Assembly (NCBI RefSeq): GCF_013426205.1
Contig: NC_089422.1
Location: 7,281,001 to 7,345,000, forward strand
Source of the DNA: Metarhizium brunneum
Lineage: Eukaryota > Ascomycota > Sordariomycetes > Hypocreales > Clavicipitaceae
DNA: 64,000 nt
Reading direction: 5' to 3'
Both the position numbers and the translations under genes were made by a program. Positions within the stretch are counted from its first letter, which is position 1. Every line of letters starts with the position of its first letter. Shown here one piece after another: positions 23,001-32,656 of the stretch. Below the pieces are notes generated by a model, which saw only the letters and a program-made list of their open reading frames with translations, made no database searches and was not told the origin of the DNA.

Positions 23001-25643
23001 CCCGCTTCGCGCACACTTTCATCTAGAGTTCTGGCCTGCGTTTCCGTGTTAGCAGTACCCCTGACATCGTCTGGCCGGCCGCATGTCAGGCACCGATCAT
23101 CAACTTTGTACGGACTACAATACAGTACATTCCCGGCCTGGCTGATTACGGATGACTTTCTTCACCCAGCTTGTCAGATGGACGTCTTGTCACACTCATG
23201 CCTACTTAATTTCTCGCCTGTACTCTCGTGTCTGCAGGTCTGCCCAAGTGGTGCGGACATATGATAGCCGATGGCGTAGAGGAAGACAATCTAGAACCGA
23301 AAAGCAAACATGATTTCGGAGTGTTTGGTTGGGATATATGACATAGGGCCGCTTCAAGTTCGAATATCGTTAGGGGTTTCAATGGGGGAGGGTGACGGTT
23401 TCCATCCCGTGTTAGGTGCCGTTGCAGCCAGAACCCAGTCAGCAAGTGTGATAAATTACACAGCGGCAGAGTCACACACTACGCACACAGCGAGTGCTCG
23501 ATCGTGAGGTCTTGGCCGAATTTACAACATCGTTGATTCAATTAGCGTACTGCAGGTCCAGGAAGGGCTTAGCTATTGCCTCTGCGGATGGTAGGTACTC
23601 CGTACCTCGCGGGAAAATCAGTGCGGAAACGCATCAAGGCCCATGGGATTGGTATCGCAACACCTTCTGGGCATTGACACTTCATCAGGTCATTCAGCCG
23701 CTTCATCACCTTTTGGCCGCGATGAGTGGTGACATCTCATGATCACGCACTAACTCGACCCTGCAACAACTGCAAATCAAGTCGTGGCTTGCTGAATCGG
23801 GCCGGGGCTGAGGGAATACATCAAATGTCTCGATGATTGCTCGATTTCTCCACCTAAAGAACCGTGTCCGTCAGCCGAGTGGCCACTGGTGCAAATGGGA
23901 AAAAATTTTTGGGCCAACAAACATGCCAATAAACAGCTTTGTTAGTCTCTTGCAGGACAGCACAATTCAACATGAAAGCCAATAATCGCCAGACGGAAAA
24001 TACAGGACCGACCCATCGAGCTAACCCAAGCCTTGGAGCTTCTAGAATGACGCTCTCCACACTTCACATTTGAGCTTACCCTGGCCAGCCCACTACCGCA
24101 TCCACTCCCATCGAACATGGCATGACACCCTCGGACCCTCAGGGAAAACAAGGAATAAACGCCAAGGTATGCTCCATCCGCATCTACGGAGGAATACTAT
24201 GGAGTACGGAGTACTACTACTACTGGAATCCATAGTATTGTGGGCATCAAATTTGCCCAGGCTCCCAGTTAAGATCATCCCTGCTGTGTACGTACGTATG
24301 TACTCCGTATTTCCGTCTATTTCTTTATAATTTATGGTGTAATCCGTACGGAGCACTTTGTATGGACTACTCCGTACAAAAAACGATAACCAACTTACTG
24401 CCGATATTAGAGTAGCACAAACACCACCATTGGCCTGTACATAGAAAACCAGCCAAGCGGTGGATCTTTGTACGACATCTACGGAGTAATGCCGCCTGGG
24501 TCGGACGCGGATGAGATATCAGGACTTGCCTTATAAATCACCATTGGAAAGGACATTTCATTACTCCGTAAGCTGGTTTCGATCTTACCCAGCTGAATGG
24601 TTATTACGTCGCTGTCTTGTCGGGTTTTCCAACAGCCAGAATTTCTGTCTCTAAACGTCGCGCGTGGTGAACATGCCCGTGTCAAGGGTACATACAGCAC
24701 ATGCTGCGGTGACATGCTGCGGTGACCCAAGTTGAATGTTCCCTCATACAGCACCAATCAAGCAGATTGTTAACCTGCCTGGGTATTACATCACCGGTTA
24801 GCAACACATTGGTCTATACGGAGTAGCCTCATAGCTATGTACATACATAGTCTATCAGAGCCCCCACTGCGGCTCTTTACGTATTTATGTACATATGTCG
24901 CTGGTTTTCCCGGGGATCACGAAGCCATCTACCGGCGTTGTTCTTGGAACCGCTCTGCGGAAAAGGGGGGCGGGGGGCTGGCTGGCTGGTGGCTGCAAGC
25001 GATTGGCCAAGCCTAAGTCCCGAATCGGTGAAGATCGGCAAAATCTTCGGAGCTTTGAGTATGTTGTATTCTTTGGCGACGTCACACAAACAAGCATAGT
25101 CCCAAAACTTCGGAAGTCGGAACAAGTATGAAGCTCTGTGGTTGGAACAGAGCCAAAGCCAAGGAAGAACAATTAAGTTTAAGGGCTGATGCCATCGCAG
25201 CTAGTTTCTTCCTTCGGTCATAGCACCCGCAATATGGCACGAAATGCTCCATATCCAAGGCCATCTCTTCTGGGTATTGCCTTAGAAACTATAATCAAAG
25301 TCCGCGGTGCGGATACCACAAAGACATCCCTCACACGGCGATCGGTCTTCCTAACAATCATCTCCGCAAATACTAAAGGGGCAAGATCATCTGGGTTTCA
25401 AGCTAGGAATATGACTCGTGTCTAGACGGCGAAAACCGCCATTTAAGCTTATATTGGCTTACTGGAAACAGTTTCTTGCGGTACCAAGAGCTGACAGACG
25501 CTGCGACTATACAACGGTGTCATGTGCTACCTGTCATGTTATGTAAAATGACTTGATTTTAACGCCTCTAAAGAGCCATATGTTGTTATATTCGTGCCCC
25601 GTCTAGATGTAGTGTTCAAGAGTAACAGCCGCTTCTGCAACTC
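20073..25643. other. Gene-poor block rich in TACTCCGTA motifs, with possible decayed coding
   Basis: 5.6 kb without a gene I can support. It contains thirteen exact copies of TACTCCGTA or its complement, including a spaced palindrome at 20193-20212. Two weak coding-like stretches lie on the minus strand: an open frame of 249 codons at 21762-22511 and a short two-part stretch at about 22770-23050 that needs one TGA to be read through. Neither matches a family well enough to annotate, so both are treated under findings. Confidence 0.5.
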
Positions 25644-27167
25644 TTAAAGATCATCTGCTTCATCCTCTTGACTAACACGACGCCCCTGCACATTCTCCTC
25701 AACCTCGGCAACTAAACTTTCGAGGAATGCTTGATCCCTATTTGGCAAATGAATTAGCAAGGCCACTTCGATGAGCAAACTTCCATCTTGCGAACCCGGC
25801 CGCAAGGAGCACATAGTGGGCAAGCCGACGGCGGTGTGCCAGTCCGATCCCTCATTCCACGCCCAGAAGTGCAACGATTGAACAAGTGACTGCTTACCTG
25901 CCGACAAGCGTGACGGTGTTGCGCTTCTTGCCCCACCTAGGATAGCTTCCAACTTTGACACCTTTGGCTTCAACCCTGGCCGCCAGTTCTGTAAGATAGG
26001 CCGCCACGGCGCTTTCCGGCATTGGCGTAGAAATCAAGATTCGGCAGGTTCCCTTGCCTTCAGGATCTACCAGTCTGGGGAGTATAAATGGTTTCATTCC
26101 GTCGAGCAACGCCTGAACTATACAATGGCGTTAGAGAAACTCCAATTTGGCAGGTATTGAGTTGGAACTCACACAGGGAGGGAACACCAGGCAATATATG
26201 GATGTTCCCATTCACAACCGAAATAGGAACCCACAGGTTGTCCGACACAAAGAGGAACTGGCTCTTCAAGTCTCGGCTCTCGTCTGTCGGCAGCCTGACC
26301 ATTCGTAATTTGGCCTGCAGCGCTGGAGAGTCGGTTGCCCAATCAAAATTTGGCGTGAGTGTGTCGGGTCTGGAAAGCACTTTCATTTTCTGAAACGCTT
26401 CGTCATGCAGCTTCAATGGCAAGTCAAACGCCTTGGCAATGGATTGGTATGTGATGTCATCGTGTCTAGAGGGTATAAACGTCAGTCGCACACCCACGAT
26501 GACTCGTAGGCATAAAGGTGTCGGGTCACTTACGTTGGTCCAATACCGCCGCTAAGCCAAGCTACCAGTCACTATCAGTTCTGACTAGGGCGAAGAAAAG
26601 ACTGACCTGGTGACGACAAAATCATAGCGATCACTCATGCGGCGGACCGCTTCCATGATTTCGCCCTCATCGTCTTCAATGACTTCCACGCGTTTCAAGC
26701 TCTGGTCCCCAATTAGCCCCAAGAGGTCCGTCTACCAAGACAACAAAGTGAAAAACCTCACAATTCCAAGCGAGAAGCACCACTTGGCCAGATAGGCCGA
26801 ATTGGTCTGCTCAGGTCAGTCACCACTGTAGGGGATTGTCGATGCGGTTCACTGGTAGCACCGAAGGCCGCCCGCCTCAGACCACATATATATGTAAATG
26901 ACGTACATCAACAGTCTGCCAGCGTCAGCATCAAAAGACTCGCCATGGTGAGCATTCAAGTGCAGCAAGGTCACGTCATACCTTTCCGCCCAAAACTTCG
27001 TCTCCAATAATCAAACACGCAGCACTGTGAATGGTGCGCGTGCTCTTGTCCTGAGACGTCGTGGCCATTCTCGAAAGCGCCGCCGCCGACGGACGCCGAC
27101 TTACCTGAACAAGTGACGGCGATGGGGCTGCCAAATGTCTCGCTAGCTGAGATACTCGCGACAACAT
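25644..27167 (-). CDS. MoaB/CinA-type molybdopterin-binding-domain protein (FLAD1 N-domain-like)
   Basis: Eight exons on the minus strand: 26982-27167, 26907-26915, 26762-26806, 26607-26701, 26534-26551, 26173-26465, 25898-26117 and 25644-25737, giving 319 aa. The MoCF_biosynth fold (MoaB/MogA/CinA) is shown by CLIIGDEVLGGKTVDTNSAY near the N-terminus and the TSGGIGPTHDDITYQSIAKA signature, then LPGVPSLFQALLDGM. Fungal members resemble the N-terminal domain of human FAD synthase, for which FAD-pyrophosphatase-like activity has been described; no PAPS-reductase-like FAD synthase domain follows here. Residues 1-33 are Arg/Ser/Ala-rich and could be a mitochondrial presequence, with Met34 as a possible cytosolic start. 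Exons 2 (9 nt) and 5 (18 nt) are micro-exons; both are needed to restore conserved residues and frame. Confidence 0.88.
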
Positions 27168-27758
27168 GGAGGTTCTGAAGGGCGCCTTGTTTGCAATGAT
27201 GCTGGAAACGGGATGATTGGGCTGTTGAAAGTAGCCATTCAGTTATTGACGTGCTTGTCCCGTTTTTTGGTCTCTGAGACGGCCAGCACCTGCAGCCCTG
27301 GGGTTTTCAGACCAGTTGACCCCAGTTGACCCCAGTTGACCGGTCCCAGCAATTGGCCTCGACTGGTTCTAGTATTTTGCTTGTGACGCGACGCCAGCGG
27401 ATGCCGCGGCGAGATGCAACTTGAGCTGTTTGGTGTCGGTGGCTGAAGCAGAGGCGGAATATGCGCGCATGTGGACGGCAACTTGGTTGAGTTGCTGCTC
27501 CGAAGGCAGCACTGAGCGTGGACAGCCGGGACATGTGGGGCGTCGACTTTGCCGTGCACCAACATCGCAAAGCTCCGGTCAGCTCACTGGCATGGCGGGG
27601 CTAAAGCTCTTTCGTCATCTCCAGCTTGTTGTTGGAGGCTGTAGTCGTTGCGACATTGCTCCGCGGGGCAGAGGAAACATCTGCTGCGCCTTTTCTCGAA
27701 CCAGACCGCTTGGTGGCATCGAGCTCCTCTGGCATTCACTTGCGGCCAGCATTTTATC
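27168..27758. promoter_or_regulatory. Divergent promoter region between the MoCF-domain gene and GMF
   Basis: About 590 bases lie between two divergent starts. A 10-bp unit (CCCAGTTGAC, first copy ACCAGTTGAC) is repeated three times in tandem at 27311-27340. No TATA element stands out. No further gene is seen; a long plus-strand frame here (from 27421) is only the read-through of the GMF second exon into upstream DNA. Confidence 0.5.
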
Positions 27759-28423
27759 ATGGTATGGCGCACTTTACGCTTTGCTCCTCCGTTGCTCCGT
27801 TGCCTCGAGATCAAGGCCTGCTGATGCAATTCACCCCGCTTCAAAGGCCTCCGAATCGAGACTGTACACCTTTTCCGGTGAAACCAAGGAACACCTGCGC
27901 AAGTTCCGACTGACCACATCGAGGGCCAAGGATCCCCAGGCTGTTATCTGTACGCATCGCCCGTTTGCGCCGAGCATCCTGGGATTTGCCCTCGACCGGC
28001 TGACATGGCGTCGGTAGATATGATTGATAAGAACACACACGAGATCCGACAAGCCCTCGACGACTACGACGAAGCGCGAGTCTACAAGTCTCTCAAGGAG
28101 GTTGCTGAGGACTTGCCAGACCACACGCCGCGGTTTGTTCTGCTCAGCTATCCCATTACAACGGTACGCTTCTTCATCCCGGCGTGTTTCACCATGAGGG
28201 TAGAGCTCTGACTAATAACTAATACACCTCAAAGTCCGATGGACGACTCTCAGTACCCTACGTGTTGCTATACTATCTTCCAATAACCTGCAATGCTGAG
28301 GTGAGAATGCTGTACGCCGGCGCAAAAGAGTTGATGCGAAGCACGAGCGAGGCGGGCAGCGTCATTGATATCGAGTCCGCGGAGGATCTTGAAGAGGTTC
28401 CCGAAAAGCTGGCTAGCAAATAG
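27759..28423 (+). CDS. AIM7: Glia maturation factor (ADF/cofilin family, Arp2/3 debranching)
   Basis: GMF binds the Arp2/3 complex and removes actin branches (family knowledge). Four exons: 27759-27761 (only the ATG), 27847-27949, 28018-28163 and 28235-28423, giving 146 aa, the usual GMF length. Family blocks read clearly: RLYTFSGETKEHLRKFRL, TSRAKDPQAVIY, ELPDH-like EDLPDHTPRFVLLSYP, SDGRLSVPYVLLYYLP and RMLYAGAKELM. The first exon is inferred: the frame of exon 2 has no nearby ATG, while a GTATGG donor directly after an ATG and a CAAAG acceptor directly before GCCTCCGAA restore MASESRLYTF, matching fungal GMF N-termini. The gene is divergent from the MoCF-domain gene and convergent with NBP35. 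Confidence 0.9.
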
Positions 28424-28575
28424 CCTAGCAAAAGCAATCCATATCCATATCCATCACAAATGCTTTCATCACGTGAATCAGCATGTAAAAGAAGAAGAGA
28501 AAAGGTAATAATAGGGTTTTGTAATATCATTTCAGGGAGTATTATTTGCATACATCATCAATCTATGTCATGGTT

Positions 28576-29604
28576 CTATTCGTCAGGTAATACGTTGGTT
28601 GTATCCAAGCCCAGTTGGCTCGCAACCCTCTTCACCACCTGTTTAAACGCCAAACAAGCCGGGCTGTCCGGGAATGAATCAAAATAGCTCTCTCCGTAAT
28701 CGCAGGCCATCCGGATCCTCGGGTCCAAAGGCACAGCGCCGAGGAACGGAATCCCCATCTCCTCTGCCAACCCTTTCCCGCCACCCGTGGTAGGTCTGAA
28801 TATTTGACTCTCGCCCTTGCAGTTGGGACACACGAACCCGCTCATGTTCTCCGCCAGTCCCAGTATCCTGATGCCCGCCTTGCGGCAAAAGTCAATCTCC
28901 TTCCGTACATCCAGCAGCGAGACCTCCTGCGGTGTCGTCACCACGACCGCGCCATCAATCCCGCTCTCCTTCAAGAAGGAGTTGACGCTCAGGTGCTCGT
29001 CGCTCGTGCCCGGCGGCGTATCGACCAGCAAGAAGTCCAGCTCGCCCCATTCCACGTCTTTGAGAAACTGCTTAATCAGGCCATTCTTCTTGGGGCCCCT
29101 CCAGATGACAGCATCATCTCGATTCGGCAACATGAACTGGATGCTCATCACGCCCAAATTATCCATCACCCACACCGGCGACCAGCCGGAGCCGCTGACG
29201 TGAATCGTCTCGTCCTCCACCCCCATCATCTTGGGGATGCTGGGCCCGCAAATGTCCGTGTCCATGACGCCCACGTTGCTGTCCGGGTTGGTCGCAAAGG
29301 CATGCGCGAGCAGCGACGTGAATGTGCTCTTGCCCACCCCGCCCTTGCCGCTGAGCACGAGGATCTTGTGCTTGACATTTTCGAGGCGTGCCGATATGAG
29401 GGGGATGTCTGGGTCTGGGCCCTTTGGTGCTGATGCGCAGATGGCCTGGTTGGGACAGCCGGCGCAAGAGTCGGCTTGGCCTGCCTGCTGCGACTCCGGT
29501 CCGGGACAGTGCTCCGGCTCCGGGGCGACGAGTTGTGGCTTTTGTTTGATGGGGTTGGCGAGGACGTCGGATACTGGCTCTGGCTCCTCGAGGGACGGTG
29601 CCAT
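28576..29604 (-). CDS. NBP35: Cytosolic Fe-S cluster assembly scaffold Nbp35
   Basis: P-loop NTPase scaffold that, with Cfd1, builds [4Fe-4S] clusters for cytosolic and nuclear proteins. Single exon, 342 aa. The N-terminal ferredoxin-like motif C-x13-C-x2-C-x5-C (Cys 33, 47, 50, 56) distinguishes Nbp35 from Cfd1. The deviant Walker [10 protein letters not shown] is at about 86-94, followed by [15 protein letters not shown], a [11 protein letters not shown] block, and the C-terminal cluster-bridging CPNC pair in [11 protein letters not shown]. The start is the ATG at 29602-29604; the codon before it is GTG, not a start. No intron is needed. The stop lies about 150 bases from the convergent GMF stop, so the two 3' ends are close. 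Confidence 0.96.
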   Translation of the reverse strand: MAPSLEEPEPVSDVLANPIKQKPQLVAPEPEHCPGPESQQAGQADSCAGCPNQAICASAPKGPDPDIPLISARLENVKHKILVLSGKGGVGKSTFTSLLAHAFATNPDSNVGVMDTDICGPSIPKMMGVEDETIHVSGSGWSPVWVMDNLGVMSIQFMLPNRDDAVIWRGPKKNGLIKQFLKDVEWGELDFLLVDTPPGTSDEHLSVNSFLKESGIDGAVVVTTPQEVSLLDVRKEIDFCRKAGIRILGLAENMSGFVCPNCKGESQIFRPTTGGGKGLAEEMGIPFLGAVPLDPRIRMACDYGESYFDSFPDSPACLAFKQVVKRVASQLGLDTTNVLPDE

Positions 29605-30085
29605 CACAACGTTTGTTCTGGGCGGTTGAAGAGGCTGCGGCGATGTTGTGGTTGTAACGGGCGAAGTCTGACAGAAGGAGCGTGGCTTTGTCTCGTGGTT
29701 GAGGCTTAATAATGTGGGTGGTCCGATTCGGAGACACCACGACTAGTGCGACCTGCTCCCTTTTGGGAAGAGAATTACCCAAATAATTTAGCCCATCACG
29801 GTAGACAATTCACTGCTTTAAATACACATGTTTGCCGGACCACTGTACAATACAACCGCGTACGAACCTTGCGACGGGGTGCGATCTTGATATTGTCTAG
29901 GGTAGCTTCTGGCCTGTCTGTTTACAGCTGCTACCAGGGAAAGAAGAAAGACAAACCCGAAGCATTGTCTCCCAGCTGTTCGGACTTGGTAACAGAACAC
30001 ATATACCCAGCTCTAAAATAAAAGACGCGATTAATCGAGCTTGCCGATTTGCAGCAAAACATCATTATTAACTGCAGTTAATATC
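29605..30085. other. NBP35 upstream region
   Basis: About 480 bases between the NBP35 start and the Pol III terminator of the tRNA gene. It should contain the NBP35 promoter. No gene or clear element seen. Confidence 0.5.
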
Positions 30086-30098
30086 AAAAAAAAAAAAA
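30086..30098 (-). terminator. Pol III terminator of the tRNA-Gln gene
   Basis: A run of 13 T on the minus strand begins 15 bases past the tRNA 3' end. T-runs are the standard RNA polymerase III stop signal. Confidence 0.75.
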
Positions 30099-30113
30099 GA
30101 TCTGAGTTGACTA

Positions 30114-30184
30114 GGTTCCAGGGGGAGTCGAACCCTCGCTGGCGGAATCAGAATCCGCAGTCATAACCGTTAGACCATGGAACC
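30114..30184 (-). tRNA. tRNA-Gln (anticodon CTG)
   Basis: On the minus strand a full cloverleaf folds: acceptor GGTTCCA paired with TGGAACC, a D-arm (A-box TGGTCTAACGG), anticodon stem GCGGA/TCCGC with loop TTCTGAT giving anticodon CTG (reads CAG, Gln), and a T-arm with GGGTTCGACTCCC (B-box). There is no intron, and CCA is not encoded, as expected for a nuclear gene. Confidence 0.97.
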
Positions 30185-30462
30185 TATTGAAGTGGTTATC
30201 CACTTCCCATGGTTGGATGAAGAGCTGGATCTTAATCTTCTAGATAAAGCATTTCATCGCGTGATGCCCCGACTCGCGGCGGGATGCATTCTTATCGCGT
30301 ATCACCCCACCTAAATTTTTCTTTCTTGGCTACGGAGTTACGACGAGGGCCGCCGCATGACTTGGAGGGGCAATCGTCGCTAAACCGCCCTCAAATTTCG
30401 CATTGCCAGTATTTCAGCTTTCCCCCTGCCGACGGTGAAATCGACAAGTTACCGTTTCTAAC

Positions 30463-31497
30463 ATGGCAGACGCTACCGTTCCGAGCCTACGGGAGAGCCT
30501 CTGCTCTGAAGCCACCCCGCTACCAGTCCGGTTCCGAGCCCTCTTCTCGCTCAAGCACGTTGCGCGAACTGGAGAGCCTGCCGCTGCTGTGGCCGCCATC
30601 GAGGCCATCGCAGCTGCGTTTGCGTCGCCGTCGGCCCTACTGAAGCACGAGCTGGCTTACTGCCTCGGACAGACCGCCAACGATGCGGCGATTCAGCCGT
30701 TGCGAGATGTGCTCTCAGATCTGAAGGAGGACCCCATGTGCAGACATGAAGCCGCTGAGGCTCTGGGCGCGCTTGGTAAACCCGATAATTTGGAGCTGCT
30801 GAAATACTTCCGCGATCGCGAGGGCGAAGACGTTGTCATCACTGAGACTTGCGAGATCGCCATCGATCGGATAGAGTGGGAGAATTCAGAGACGCGCAAG
30901 CAAGAAAAATTACGACAGAGGTTGGTCACTAGTGCCTGACCATGTCCATGATGGTTATTTTTCACGTTTCTAATCAAGAATTTTAGTGATTTTGCCTCGA
31001 TTGATCCCGCGCCGCCCCTGCCTGAATCGGAAAAGAATGTCGAACAGCTGGGCAAGCAACTTATGGATACTACACAGCCTCTCTTTATGCGCTACCGCGC
31101 CATGTTTGCCCTGCGCGACCTGGCCTCACCGCCCGACTGTGCGACCGCCGTCCCTGCCGTGCTTGCCTTGGCAAAAGGATTTGCCGACTCTTCTGCGTTG
31201 TTCCGCCACGAAATTGCTTTCGTCTTTGGACAGTTGTCGCACCCCGCTTCTATTCCTGCTCTTACGGCTGCTTTGAGCAACTCCGAGGAGGCTAGTATGG
31301 TTCGTCATGAAGCTGCCGAGGCGCTTGGAAGTCTCGGGGAGGAAGAGGGCGTCGAGGAGACGCTGAAGCGATTCCTTCACGATAAAGAGAAGGTCGTCCG
31401 AGAAAGCGTGATCGTTGCATTGGATATGGCAGAGTATGAGCAAAGTGGTAACGCTGAATATGCTCTAATACCGGAAGCAGCAAGTGCTTCTGCATAA
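30463..31497 (+). CDS. LIA1: Deoxyhypusine hydroxylase
   Basis: Di-iron HEAT-repeat enzyme that completes hypusine on eIF5A. Two exons, 30463-30920 and 30987-31497, are joined across a 66-nt intron, giving 322 aa. Two halves of HEAT repeats each carry two iron-binding His-Glu pairs: [10 protein letters not shown] (His62/Glu63) and [12 protein letters not shown] (His95/Glu96) in the N-half, and [11 protein letters not shown] (His226/Glu227) and [12 protein letters not shown] (His260/Glu261) in the C-half. All metal ligands are present, so the enzyme should be active. The start ATG directly precedes the first HEAT repeat, as in the family. It is convergent with RPA12; the stops are about 120 bases apart. 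Confidence 0.96.
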
Positions 31498-31618
31498 GAA
31501 AAGTAAATGCTTTATATAAAATAGAATAGCCTGCCGAAAAAAAGCAATACCAAAAACATTCTAATTGTTCTCGTGCCACCTGGTAAAATGGAAGTTAGTA
31601 GGAAGTATTGATGCAACA

Positions 31619-32060
31619 TCAGTGGGAGGAGGATGGCACGAACGAGTGACCGCATTCACAGTTGTAAATGAGTGTTGAGCCTTCATCAGCACTACGGAGC
31701 TGCACATTGGTATATGTGACTTCTTCTCGTCCGCACTTGGGGCACCGTTCTTGCACTGTGCTCGAGGTTTTAAGCTTGTGCCTCTCTACAGCTTGGACGT
31801 TGGACTGCAATTTTTGCCGCAGGAAAGACGGAAAGTCTGACGGCTTGGACTGCGTGACGATGACTTTCGAGCCAGTGTCTACGCGCAAACCAATGGGTTA
31901 GTTCTTGTACATATCGAGTTTGGGATGAGTGTGGTCGTCGCAAACCTTTGTTCCAAGCATCGCAGCATTCGCACTGCAGCGAGTTCTTCTCCGAGCCTTG
32001 GGTAGCCGGAAGAAGATTTCCGCAGTCAGTACAGAAAACGAGGGAGCCTATGGCAGCCAT
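31619..32060 (-). CDS. RPA12: RNA polymerase I subunit RPA12
   Basis: Small Pol I subunit needed for RNA cleavage and termination, related to Rpb9/TFIIS. Two exons, 31946-32060 and 31619-31878 (67-nt intron), give 124 aa, the normal size. The N-terminal ribbon has Cys10-x2-Cys13 and Cys30-x2-Cys33. The C-terminal TFIIS-like ribbon has CPKCGREE, the catalytic QLRSADEGST hairpin (Arg-Ser-Ala-Asp-Glu intact), then NCECGHSF. The last cysteine pair is spaced C-x-C rather than the usual C-x2-C. The start is the ATG opening MAAIGSLVFC, typical of the family. Confidence 0.93.
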
Positions 32061-32656
32061 TGTATCTTTTTATGAAGAATGCTGTTGGTTGTCTGCAGCT
32101 GCTGATTGAACACTCGAATAGACAAAGAGGAATTTCGGCGCAAAGTCTCTCTGTCTGTCTTTGTATTGGAAAAAGCCTACCAACTATTATTTCGATAAGC
32201 CCTATTTTTTGCTTATCGGATAAACGATAAGGCAAGGGACGACACACGTCGTGCAAGAAAAAACACATCATTGGCTGGATGTGGCAAGTCGTGGGTCCAC
32301 AGCAGGACCCATGCAGGACGAGGTCACTGGTTACCTGAGCCTCCAAGTCGTGTCCGAGCCTGTCGCAATTGTCCGAGCCTTGTCGAGAACGAAGCTGAAG
32401 TCTCATCTTCAACTTCCGCTCACTGTTGGCTCGGCATCGCATTGCTGTCCCCATTTGCGCATATACTCGTATTTATTAGAGAATAGTTTTACTTATCTAT
32501 TGTTCTTTTGGCTGTGTCGCTCATATTAGTTGCCAGCGCCGGAATTGACTAGCTCTTATTGTCTCGCAGCCTCGCTCCTGCCTCGATGCGACGAAACCGG
32601 ACAGCTCCTTCCCTCGGCCATGCCTGAAGAGCGACCCTATTGTGACGACCTACAAT
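32061..32656. promoter_or_regulatory. Bidirectional promoter region between RPA12 and SCC2
   Basis: About 600 bases between divergent starts. An inverted repeat CGATAAGC/GCTTATCG (32193-32200 and 32211-32218, 10-base loop) is followed at once by a third CGATAAG at 32225-32231. This gives clustered GATA-type words near the RPA12 start. Confidence 0.55.

Noticed and set aside
27421..28017. Long plus-strand frame that reads into GMF exon 2
   Set aside because: Only its end is GMF; the upstream part has no similarity and would add over 140 residues to a family of fixed length. The ATG-only exon fits better.
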